Shown here: piece by piece, positions 41,479-49,837 of the stretch
How positions within the stretch are numbered: the stretch's first letter is position 1
How the letters are laid out: each line of letters starts with the position of its first letter
NCBI GenBank assembly: GCA_016717205.1
Contig: JADKGC010000005.1
Coordinates: 186,001 to 250,000 of the forward strand
From: Candidatus Flexifilum breve
Lineage (GTDB): Bacteria > Chloroflexota > Anaerolineae > Aggregatilineales > Phototrophicaceae
Length of the DNA stretch: 64,000 nt
Reading direction: 5' to 3'
Program-made: the position numbers and the translations under genes
The notes under the pieces: model-generated
The model's database searches: none
Seen by the model: the letters and a program-made list of their open reading frames with translations, nothing else
Told to the model about the DNA's origin: nothing

Positions 41479-42648
41479 ATGATGAAACGCGCGCTTTCGC
41501 GGCTCAATGTGCGGATGGTTGGCGTTGGTCTCGGCATTCTGTCGATCCTAGTTATCATCACGGGCACGCTGATCGAGCATGGCATCCAGTTTGAGCCGCT
41601 CGCCGTCTTTCGGGATTTGTGGCAGAACGTCGGGACAGACCTCGGCAGTATTGCGATCACCATCCTCGTGATCGATACATTGAACCAGCGGCGGCAAGAA
41701 GAAGCTGAACGGCAGCGGGATCGTGATCGGCTGACACGCCAGCTTGCAAGCAGCGTCAACAACGAGGCTAAACGCGCCGCCGAAGAACTGCGCGAGCGCG
41801 GCTGGCTGCTGGATGGCACCTTGCTTGGCGTCAACCTGTCGGAGGCGGATCTGCACGACGCCAACTTAACGGATGCCAACCTGCGCGGGGTCAGTTTACG
41901 ACGGGCGAACCTGCAAAATGTCGTGCTGCGCGGTGCTGATCTGCGCGATGCCGATTTGGAAGACGCGGATCTCTCGAATGCGGTGCTGGAAAACGTGCAG
42001 ATCGAGCGGCTGAACCTGAACGGCACTTATCTGCGCGGGGTGAAGCTGGAAAAACCGCTCGGCAGTCGCTGGGATACGGTGATCGCGCTGCTGACGCAGC
42101 CCGCGCGCGATGTCGACCTAAGCCGCCGTGATCTGCGCTACGCCAATTTAAGCGGGCTGCGCGTGATCAATGGGGTATTTCTTGAAACCATGCTGTACCG
42201 CGCCCGCCTGACTGATGGATATTTCTCGAATGTCGATTTCAGCAGCGCGAATTTCTGGGGGGCGGTGCTCCGCAGTGCCGAATTCGTCAACTGTCGCTTT
42301 GTGAATGCCAATTTTCATCAAGCGGATCTCTCGGGAGCACGGTTGCTAGGCGCTCATCTGGCAGATGCCAATCTGAGCGGAGCCAACCTGACCCAAGCCG
42401 GATTGCAAAACGCGAATTTCTCCCACACCGATTTCACCGATGCCGTACTGAATTATGCTGACTTGACGGGTGCGATTTTGACGAGCGAGCGACAGCTGCG
42501 CTTTGCCCGCAGTCTGCGCGGCGCGGTGCTGCCGGATGGCCAGCGCTATGATGGGCGCTTCGCGCTGGCAGGCGATAGAGAAGCGGCGGCGGCTCAGGGG
42601 TTTGATCTGCACAGCGAGACCGGATTGCGAGAATACTATGGCGTTTAA
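41479..42648 (+). CDS. Membrane-anchored pentapeptide-repeat protein
   Basis: 389 residues. Two hydrophobic segments lie near 12-30 (VGVGLGILSILVIITGTLIE) and 52-65 (DLGSIAITILVIDTLN), then a charged coiled coil at about 67-105 (QRRQEEAERQRDRDRLTRQL). From about 110 to 355 there are runs of five-residue repeats of the A(D/N)Lxx type, for example LHDANLTDANLRGVSLRRAN and ADANLSGANLTQAGLQNANF, interrupted by a 30-residue non-repeat segment. The repeats form a right-handed square helix used for protein contacts. The C-terminal end overlaps the next ATPase gene by 11 bases. It could be the membrane dock for the ATPases; direct function is unknown. Confidence 0.88.
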   Translation: MMKRALSRLNVRMVGVGLGILSILVIITGTLIEHGIQFEPLAVFRDLWQNVGTDLGSIAITILVIDTLNQRRQEEAERQRDRDRLTRQLASSVNNEAKRAAEELRERGWLLDGTLLGVNLSEADLHDANLTDANLRGVSLRRANLQNVVLRGADLRDADLEDADLSNAVLENVQIERLNLNGTYLRGVKLEKPLGSRWDTVIALLTQPARDVDLSRRDLRYANLSGLRVINGVFLETMLYRARLTDGYFSNVDFSSANFWGAVLRSAEFVNCRFVNANFHQADLSGARLLGAHLADANLSGANLTQAGLQNANFSHTDFTDAVLNYADLTGAILTSERQLRFARSLRGAVLPDGQRYDGRFALAGDREAAAAQGFDLHSETGLREYYGV

Positions 42649-45433
42649 TTCGGAAATTTACATCACGACTACGCCTTATCCCTGGGGTGTTTTGCAGCCG
42701 CTGATCGAAGATGAGACGGTCGCACAAATTCTGGTCGAAGGGTTCGGCAAACCGTCGATTTACCGCAAATCAAATCACCGTTCTGGCCGCGCGTTCGATC
42801 CTTGGTTCGGGAATGCCTTTGAGGATGAAGGGGCTTTCATCACCTGTATTCAGGCGTTGTTCCCGGACACGCCGCTTAACACGAATTCTCCGAGGGCTTC
42901 CCTGACACTTGAGGATGGCACCCAGATCACGGCGGCGCTGCCGCCCGTGGCGCGCGATGGCCCGATGTTGATGATCCGCAAGCCGTCGCGCCGCACCATG
43001 ACGCCGCTTGCAACTGCGGAAAATCTAGCCGACACCCCGCAATCCGCCGCACTCACATTTCTGTATGCCTGTGTGTGGGCGCGGCTGACGATCTGTATCA
43101 CGGGCGTCAATCCGGATGACTGCTCCCATTGGTTGGAAGTTTTGAGTGCGCTGATCCCGTCCGACGAACGGATCGCTGTAGTAGAAGCGCAGCCGTCGCT
43201 GCACCTACCCCAACCGCATGTGATCAGCCTGACGCCACGGGCGGCCAACCGTGAAGGCGCAGGCGCGGTGCCTATCAGCCGCGTGTTGAATGCCGTCTGG
43301 GATCTACGTGTCGATCGGGCGATCATCGATCCATTGGTCGATCCGGTGGCGACGATGGATACGCTCATTCGCTACAGTGGCGCCTATGAGGGTGGACTGT
43401 TCACTGTTCCGGCGGCATCGCCCCGGGCGGCTTTGTCGCTGCTGGAAGTGCAGTTTCTCGCGGCGGGTTACGATACACCAGATCGGGTCGCCCGTCGGTA
43501 TGTCAGTGAAGCCATCAATGTGATTGTATATATCGATCAGCGCGGCGATCTGGCACAGGTGGTCGAAGTGCGCGGTATGGAAGGTGACAGGATCGCACTG
43601 ACTCCCCTATTTGAAGGTGATTATGCATTTAGACCGACAGGAAATCTTCCGGGCTGCATGCGTGATATCGAATCTGCCGGGATCATGCTTGCGCCAGCGC
43701 TGTTCGGCATTCGTGACCCGGACTCGAAAAAGCGCCCGACATCCCGGCTTCAAGCGCTGGCGACACAGATACGGCGAGGATTCCGGCACAGTCGCCGTGA
43801 AATCTCCGCGCCTGAGCCGCTGCAATTCGACACAGTTGTTGATGCTTTGCGCAGTTATTACGAACCGCGAGCAGTATCAGCGCTTGATTCTGAACAGCAG
43901 GCGGCGAAAGCACGGCAGGCGGTCTTCGAAAAACGGCTGATACAGCGGTTCGCCGAGGTGTGGTACACGTCGAACCTCCATGTGTCACCTCACTACCCAG
44001 ATCGCAGGGCGTTAAGTACAGAGGCTGACGAAATCAGAGCGCTGTTTGATTCCGTGCTTGCCCAAGAGAAAACAGGGCTTTCGGAAGCGGATCGGGATCG
44101 GCTCTATGAGCGCGTGCTGGCTGCGGTTATCGGCTACGGCCCCTTGCAAGCGCTCATCGAAGATGATACGGTCAGTGAGATTATGGTGAATACGCCGGAT
44201 CAAGTCTATATCGAGGTGCGTGGCATTCTTAAGCTTCTACCAGATGTTACCTTTGAAGATTCCGACCAACTGCTGCGGATTATGGATCGGATCACCGCGC
44301 CGTTAGGACAGCGGTTCGACGTAACAGCGCCGATCGTGAGCACCCGGCTCTCCGACGGCTCACGCGTGCAGTTGATCATGCCGCCCATCAGTCCTTCCCC
44401 GATGATCGTCATCCGTAAATTCAACAAGCGACCGCTGCAGATTGAGGATTTGATCCGTTTTGGCGCTCTGCCACCTGAGGTGGCAGAGTTTTTGCGCGCG
44501 CTCACGATCGCCGGCGCGAATATCCTGTTTTCGGGCAACGCCGGTTCTGGCAAGTTGACGCTGATGCAGGTGACCGCCAGTTTCATTCCGATGGATCGCC
44601 GAATCATCACCGCCGAGTCGGCTGTCGAGATGCAGCTTCCGTTGGAGCATGTGCTGACACTGGAAAGCCGCTCGCCCAATATTGAGGGACAAGGCATGGT
44701 CACTGTCGGCGATCTCATTGCCATCGCTTTACAGCACCGCCCCGACGGGATTATCCTCGGCGAGATCGGCATGAATGAGGCTCTGGCCTATATTCAGGCG
44801 GCGAATACCGCCGATCTGATAGTCTGGACGACCATCACCGCATTTAATCCGCGTGACGCGCTCAACCGTTTGGAAAGTCTGATCCTGATGCGTAACGCGC
44901 TGCCACCTGCGCTGGTGCGCTCGCGGATCGCATCGGGGCTGCAGTTTGTGGTGCAGCAGGATCGCCTACGCGATGGTTCGCGGAAAGTCACGGCGATCAG
45001 CGAGGTGTGCGGTGTAACTGGTGACCGAGTGGAGTTGGTCGATATTTTCCGCTTTGAAGAAACGGGTTACGAAAGTGGCCGGATCATCGGCCGGACTGCG
45101 CCCACCGGGGTGATCCCCCAGTTCTATCGCGCCATCTTTCAAACGGGCATCACGCTTCCCCGCGAGACATTCGGGGTGAGCGACGCGCAGATGCGCGCTT
45201 TCATCGGGGACGATCAGCTCCGGCGGTTGGAAAGCTATCAGCAGCGGGAAGCGGAACGCCGGGCTGCCGAGCAGCGCGAAAAAGACCGCCAGTTGAAAGA
45301 GAAACAGCGCGCAGCGCGCAAGAAGCCCGCGGCTAAATCCGTGCCGAAGGCTCGCCCGTTAATCGATGAACTTGAATTGGATGACGATTTCGGGTCTTTG
45401 GATGACGATGATGATATTTTCGCCAGTGAATGA
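42638..45433 (+). CDS. Double CpaF/VirB11-type ATPase
   Basis: 931 residues from the ATG at 42638 inside the end of the pentapeptide gene; the upstream open frame to 42503 is a shadow. It holds two secretion-ATPase (T2SSE) modules. Module 1 (about 1-330) has lost Walker A: the place reads CITGVNPDDCS near 153-163, and the Walker B Glu is replaced (AIIDPLVD). Module 2 (about 480-850) has GYGPLQALIEDDTVSEIMVN, a Walker A variant GNAGSGKLT (633-641, Leu in the Ser/Thr place) and Walker B DGIILGEIGMNEAL with Glu709 kept. A 70-residue acidic and basic tail ends DDDDDIFASE. Soluble. The family forms hexameric motors for pili and secretion; here no such partners are adjacent. Confidence 0.88.
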   Translation: MAFNSEIYITTTPYPWGVLQPLIEDETVAQILVEGFGKPSIYRKSNHRSGRAFDPWFGNAFEDEGAFITCIQALFPDTPLNTNSPRASLTLEDGTQITAALPPVARDGPMLMIRKPSRRTMTPLATAENLADTPQSAALTFLYACVWARLTICITGVNPDDCSHWLEVLSALIPSDERIAVVEAQPSLHLPQPHVISLTPRAANREGAGAVPISRVLNAVWDLRVDRAIIDPLVDPVATMDTLIRYSGAYEGGLFTVPAASPRAALSLLEVQFLAAGYDTPDRVARRYVSEAINVIVYIDQRGDLAQVVEVRGMEGDRIALTPLFEGDYAFRPTGNLPGCMRDIESAGIMLAPALFGIRDPDSKKRPTSRLQALATQIRRGFRHSRREISAPEPLQFDTVVDALRSYYEPRAVSALDSEQQAAKARQAVFEKRLIQRFAEVWYTSNLHVSPHYPDRRALSTEADEIRALFDSVLAQEKTGLSEADRDRLYERVLAAVIGYGPLQALIEDDTVSEIMVNTPDQVYIEVRGILKLLPDVTFEDSDQLLRIMDRITAPLGQRFDVTAPIVSTRLSDGSRVQLIMPPISPSPMIVIRKFNKRPLQIEDLIRFGALPPEVAEFLRALTIAGANILFSGNAGSGKLTLMQVTASFIPMDRRIITAESAVEMQLPLEHVLTLESRSPNIEGQGMVTVGDLIAIALQHRPDGIILGEIGMNEALAYIQAANTADLIVWTTITAFNPRDALNRLESLILMRNALPPALVRSRIASGLQFVVQQDRLRDGSRKVTAISEVCGVTGDRVELVDIFRFEETGYESGRIIGRTAPTGVIPQFYRAIFQTGITLPRETFGVSDAQMRAFIGDDQLRRLESYQQREAERRAAEQREKDRQLKEKQRAARKKPAAKSVPKARPLIDELELDDDFGSLDDDDDIFASE

Positions 45434-45445
45434 GCAGGAAACAGC

Positions 45446-47167
45446 ATGACCAGCGCGTCTGAAGCACTGCTCCGGCAAGGGATTGAAGCTCTCAAACAGG
45501 GACGGCGAGGGACTGCCCGCGAACTGCTCGAAAAGCTGGTCAATGACGAACCAGCACATGAACTGGGCTGGCTGTGGTTAAGTGGTGCGACCGATGATCA
45601 TGAGGAGCAAATCATCTGTTTGGAAAATGTGCTAACGCTCAATCCGCAGAATGAACGCGCCCGCAAGGGGTTGGCGGCGCTCAAGGCTAAGCGCCCCGAC
45701 CCGCCACCCCCGGATGCGTTTGGCGCAGCCTATGATCTGCCCGATTTCGGTGAAGAAACGCCCTTTGGTGCTGTGGACGACTCCGATGTGGAGAGCGGTT
45801 TTTCTGACTTTGAAGTTTCCACACCTGCCGAACCACCGCCGATCATTCCGTCATGGGAAGCTCGATGGCAAAGGGAACAAGAACACCGCCAGCAGTTGAG
45901 TGACCTCCAAAACAGAATAATGCGTGCGCTGCTTTATGAGCTGGAACCGAATTTTGAATATCGGCCTGATTCGGCGGCGGTCGACGAGCGACTGCGTGAT
46001 CTGTTCAATGAGATTTTAGCCGAGGAATACGTTGTGCTGACCAGAACCGAGCGCGAGCGGCTGTACAGCGCGACGATCAGCGAGCTTTTCGGCTACGGCC
46101 CGCTCGATCCGCTGCTGAAAGATGAGTCGATCACGGCGATCATGGTGAACGGTCCCAAACTGATCTTCATCGAGCAGAATGGGCAAAAATCACTGTCCGG
46201 GGTGGTCTTTGAGGATGATGAGCATGTGCACCGGATCAAGGATCGCATCGCTGCCCCGCTGGGGCGGCGGATCGACGAAATCGTGCCATTTGGCGATGCC
46301 CGACTGCCCGATGGCTCGACGGCGTACCTGACCGTGCGCCCGATTGCGCTGAATGGACCAAGCATGACGATCCGCAAATACCGACGCACGCCGTTCACGG
46401 TCGAGGATTTGCTGAGCTACAACAGTGCAACGCCTGAAATCTGCACTTATCTCCAGATGTGCGCGACTGCCGGGATGTCGATATTGGTCACGGGCGGCCT
46501 TGGCGCAGGCAAAACGACGCTGTGCAACATTATGGCCGCGTTTATTCCCGCCAACCGCCGGTTGATTACGCTGGAAACGATCGCCGAACTTCAGGCGCAG
46601 CATGAACATGTGGTAACGCTCGAATGCAGCCCGCTCCAAAGTGATGGGCAACGCGCAGTCAATACCCTCGACTTGATCGAACAGGCGCGGCTTTTACGCG
46701 CCGATGCAGTGCTGTTCGGGCCGCACATGAATCAAGGCGGCGGCGAACGGCTGTTTGTGCTGCCGAAAGATCCTCCAGCCCAGCAGATCATGGGCAGCCT
46801 CGACGGCGGCGACGCGCGCGACGCCATCACACGCTTGGAGATCATTGGTTTACAGTCTGACGATGGTCCACTGGAAGTCCTGCGCCAGCGGATCGCTGAG
46901 CGATTGCAGGTCATTGTACACATGCGGCAGCTGCACGATGGGTCGCGCAAAATCGCTGGCATCTGGGAAGTGACGGGGCTGAGCGGCGGCGAAATCAGTC
47001 TGTCGCTCATGTTCGATTTCCAGCCAACCGGGATGGTCAATGGCAAAGTCTACGGCGAACACCGGATCGTAACCACGAAGAGCCAGTTCATCGACCATTT
47101 TGTCCGCGCCGGGATGACGCTTCCGCCTTTCCTTCAGGGTTCACCCGGTAAGCCGCGGAGCAAATGA
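45446..47167 (+). CDS. TPR-CpaF-type ATPase without catalytic Glu
   Basis: 573 residues. Residues about 1-80 are TPR-like (ASEALLRQGIEALKQGRRGT, LGWLWLSGATDDHEEQI, CLENVLTLNPQNERARKGLA), a form common in Chloroflexota. An acidic, proline-rich linker covers about 80-140. The ATPase module covers about 165-570: FGYGPLDPLLKDESITAIMV, Walker A GGLGAGKTT intact at 350-358. In Walker B the usual GE is replaced by GP (AVLFGPHMNQGGG, Pro426), so it should bind but may not hydrolyse ATP. An AGGA lies before the start, 12 bases after the previous gene. It is probably a regulatory subunit of a mixed ring. Confidence 0.87.
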   Translation: MTSASEALLRQGIEALKQGRRGTARELLEKLVNDEPAHELGWLWLSGATDDHEEQIICLENVLTLNPQNERARKGLAALKAKRPDPPPPDAFGAAYDLPDFGEETPFGAVDDSDVESGFSDFEVSTPAEPPPIIPSWEARWQREQEHRQQLSDLQNRIMRALLYELEPNFEYRPDSAAVDERLRDLFNEILAEEYVVLTRTERERLYSATISELFGYGPLDPLLKDESITAIMVNGPKLIFIEQNGQKSLSGVVFEDDEHVHRIKDRIAAPLGRRIDEIVPFGDARLPDGSTAYLTVRPIALNGPSMTIRKYRRTPFTVEDLLSYNSATPEICTYLQMCATAGMSILVTGGLGAGKTTLCNIMAAFIPANRRLITLETIAELQAQHEHVVTLECSPLQSDGQRAVNTLDLIEQARLLRADAVLFGPHMNQGGGERLFVLPKDPPAQQIMGSLDGGDARDAITRLEIIGLQSDDGPLEVLRQRIAERLQVIVHMRQLHDGSRKIAGIWEVTGLSGGEISLSLMFDFQPTGMVNGKVYGEHRIVTTKSQFIDHFVRAGMTLPPFLQGSPGKPRSK

Positions 47168-47174
47168 GGATACG

Positions 47175-48392
47175 ATGTCATTGTTGAGACCCAGACCATC
47201 CGGTATGCAGCGCGCGTCTTCGCCATTGGCTTACCGTGACCTGATCAAAGATCTGGCGGTGAAGGTCACGGATACGCTGGCGGCTGCCGATGGCGGCTCG
47301 TGGCTGATGCGGTACCAGAACCGGGTGCGCTACCGTCCGGTCGTAAGCGAACAGCTCGACAAGCTGTTCATGGAGGAACAGCTTGTGCTGTCGCGGGTGG
47401 ATCGGCACAAGCTGCAGGCGACGATCTTCAGCGAGATCTGTGGCTTAGGCCCCCTGGATAGTCTGCTTGACGATGATAGTGTGAACGAAATCCACGTCAA
47501 CGGCCCCAAAAACGTGTATATCAAGCAAGCAACCGGTATGCAGCGCTCAGAGGTGGTCTTTGATGATCCAGCGCATATTCTGTGCATATTCGAACGTTTC
47601 ACGCTTCTTGCTGGAAACTATACGCAAAACGTCGCTGGCCTCAAATGGGTCACCCTGCCTGACGGGACGCACATCACTGCCGTGATCGACTCGGTTAGTG
47701 TGACGGGACCATTGTTGACGATTGTTAAAAGCGCCGAAGGCCGCGCCGATAATGTGCTGGCGCGCTTTGGACTGACCAAAGAGGCGCTTAAGCTGCTGAT
47801 CGATGCAGTTCAAAATCGGCGCAATCTTATCCTCTGCGGCACGAGCGGCAGCGGCAAGACTGCCCTACTCAACGTATTGGCGAAGTCGATCCCGGCGGCT
47901 GACCGGGTGATCGTAATTGAGCGCGGACGTGAAGTGAATATCGATGTGACGAACGATCTGCGCCTGACGCTGAGCGATGAAACCCAGCTCACAGCGGTGG
48001 ATCTGCTGCGTTATGCCACAACACTGGCGGCGGATCGCGTGATTATCGGCGAATTGGAAGGGGACGAGACGGCCTTGTGGATCGAAGCGATCAATCGCGG
48101 TTGTCAGGGGAGTATCGCGGTCGTACTGGCGCGTGATCCGGAAGATGCCCTCACCCAGATCATGCAGCAGTGCGCGCAAACGCTGCAGACGAGCAGTACC
48201 GACGAAACTGTGCGCGAATTCGTCGCCAGCGCTTTGCATCTCATCGTACATCAAGCCCGCATGGGAGATGGATCGCGGCGGGTGGCGCGTATCAGCGAAA
48301 TTACGCCTCACGGTACGCTGCATGATCGGTTTGTCTTTCAAGTGTCAAGCGCTGCGGATGGAGTGATTCAGGGCATGCTGCACGAGGCTTGA
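47175..48392 (+). CDS. CpaF-type ATPase, complete motifs
   Basis: 405 residues. N-domain CGLGPLDSLLDDDSVNEIHV and NGPKNVYIKQATGMQR. Walker A is CGTSGSGKTALLNVLAKSIP (Lys228) and Walker B is ADRVIIGELEGDETALWIEA (Glu293), both intact. The Arg and His of the secretion-ATPase Asp and His boxes are only partly recognisable. It lies seven bases after the previous stop, so it is in the same operon. Of the four modules in the operon only this one has both standard nucleotide motifs, and it is the likely energy-giving subunit. No TadB/TadC platform, pilin or secretin is encoded around it. Confidence 0.87.
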   Translation: MSLLRPRPSGMQRASSPLAYRDLIKDLAVKVTDTLAAADGGSWLMRYQNRVRYRPVVSEQLDKLFMEEQLVLSRVDRHKLQATIFSEICGLGPLDSLLDDDSVNEIHVNGPKNVYIKQATGMQRSEVVFDDPAHILCIFERFTLLAGNYTQNVAGLKWVTLPDGTHITAVIDSVSVTGPLLTIVKSAEGRADNVLARFGLTKEALKLLIDAVQNRRNLILCGTSGSGKTALLNVLAKSIPAADRVIVIERGREVNIDVTNDLRLTLSDETQLTAVDLLRYATTLAADRVIIGELEGDETALWIEAINRGCQGSIAVVLARDPEDALTQIMQQCAQTLQTSSTDETVREFVASALHLIVHQARMGDGSRRVARISEITPHGTLHDRFVFQVSSAADGVIQGMLHEA

Positions 48393-48410
48393 GCAAAAGT
48401 TGTAATAGCA

Positions 48411-48519
48411 AGGACGTGAGAGCAGGGCGCTTTACTGGCGGCCATACAATGACCAACTGGTGGCGCAGAAACGCATTCTCAGCGATCAACTCGGATTTGC
48501 TGCGGCCGACATCCATCAC
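48411..48519 (-). pseudogene. Transposase/integrase N-terminal remnant
   Basis: 36 codons reading RSKSELIAENAFLRHQLVIV and PVKRPALTS, the typical opening of the rve-type integrases found in Chloroflexota and actinobacterial insertion elements (AENALLRQQLIVL, QVKRP). The catalytic DDE part is absent. It marks an old insertion just after the ATPase operon. Confidence 0.55.
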
Positions 48520-48823
48520 GGCACCAAGGGTTGGATGGGCGATGGCCGGTTGCAGGCAACGTTTGAAGGATCGCTCGAAGGGGACGATGACATGGATGAA
48601 CCACTGCTGGAGAAGGGTTTGCAGGAATTGACGACGTATCGATTACGCCCGATTGGACCATTGTTGAATGCACAAATAGGGGTATTGTAGCAATTTTGGG
48701 AGGTGGGCCTACTCCGGATAGCGTAAGTAGACCTCACAACCTGCAAGCGCAGCGCTGAATGAAAGCCGGGGTGTTAGGGTAGGTTGTATGGTCAAACAAA
48801 GAGCTATGCTCGCTGCAAACCGC
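48520..48823. other. Gap between ATPase operon and sugar locus
   Basis: A plus-strand open stretch ending at 48690 (MDEPLLEKGLQELTTYRLRP) has no recognised family and probably is not a gene. Nothing else is supported. Confidence 0.4.
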
Positions 48824-49837
48824 CTAAATCTGCTTGCTCTCGCGCTTGAAAATGACGTTCACCAGCACCGCAATCAGGATGAGCACGCCGCGCACGACAT
48901 TCTGCGCCTGCGAATTGACGCCCATCAGTACCAGCCCATTGCCGATCACCGAGATGAAAATCACGCCGATCAGTGACCCGATAAATGTCCCCCGACCACC
49001 CGACAGCGATGTACCGCCGATGACGACGGCCGCAATCGATGAGAATTCGAGGCCGCTGGCGACTTGCCCGGTCGCCGTTCCGAGGCGCGACACATGCAGC
49101 AGTCCGGTCAGCCCGGCGAGCGCGCCGGTGATCGCAAACACCGATGCGCGCGTCCACAACACGTTGATGCCCGCCGCATAGGCCGCTTTCGCGTTGCCGC
49201 CCACCGCGAAGACCGCGCGTCCATAAACGGTTTGTTTGGCGATGTAAGCGAAAAAGATGAAGAGCACCCCGGCGATGATGATCACATAGGGGATGCCGAG
49301 CAGTTCACCTCGCCCCCAGACCGCAAAGGCTTCATTTTCGACCGGAATGGGGATATTGTTGGACATGACCTGCTTCATGCCGTCGTAGATGCTCCACAAC
49401 GCCAGCGAGGTCACAAACGAGGGGACATTGAAGCGGGCACGTACATAGCCCGCCGCCAACCCGACGACCGTCGTCACCCCGACGACCAGCGGCGCGGCGA
49501 TCTCCAGCGGAATACCGTTATTCGTCACCAGCCAACCGAGCAGGACGGCGGCAAAAGCGACCGCCGGGCCCAGACTCACGTCAATCTCCCCGGCGGTGAT
49601 CACGAAGGTCATGCCCCAGGTGACGATGCCGAGAAATGCCGCCGAGCGTAGTACATTGATCAGGTTGGGGCCGGTGAGAAACACCTCATTGTTGACGGTG
49701 ATAAACGCGCTGACGCCAATGAGTCCAATCAATAAGGTGATTTCGTTGAGGTTCTTGCGCGCCCAACTGAGGAAGGACGCTGGGACGCTCCGCCTATTTT
49801 CCTCAACGCGCGGCATGCTGTCAGCTTGATTCGCCAT
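48824..49837 (-). CDS. RbsC-type sugar ABC permease
   Basis: 337 residues, eight to ten helices. Signatures include GEIDVSLGPAVAFAAVLLGW, ARFNVPSFVTSLALWSIYDG, VGGNAKAAYAAGINVLWTRA and SIAAVVIGGTSLSGGRGTFI. It belongs to the BPD_transp_2 family with RbsA-type ATPases. Its ATG overlaps the last base of the ATPase stop (TAATG). Only one permease is present here, so it would form a homodimer, unlike the locus at 24164-26105. Confidence 0.92.
   Translation of the reverse strand: MANQADSMPRVEENRRSVPASFLSWARKNLNEITLLIGLIGVSAFITVNNEVFLTGPNLINVLRSAAFLGIVTWGMTFVITAGEIDVSLGPAVAFAAVLLGWLVTNNGIPLEIAAPLVVGVTTVVGLAAGYVRARFNVPSFVTSLALWSIYDGMKQVMSNNIPIPVENEAFAVWGRGELLGIPYVIIIAGVLFIFFAYIAKQTVYGRAVFAVGGNAKAAYAAGINVLWTRASVFAITGALAGLTGLLHVSRLGTATGQVASGLEFSSIAAVVIGGTSLSGGRGTFIGSLIGVIFISVIGNGLVLMGVNSQAQNVVRGVLILIAVLVNVIFKRESKQI

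Noticed and set aside
42503..42637. Upstream extension of the double ATPase
   Set aside because: It lies inside the pentapeptide gene and gives a Cys/Arg-rich non-conserved stretch; the ATG at 42638 begins the recognisable domain.
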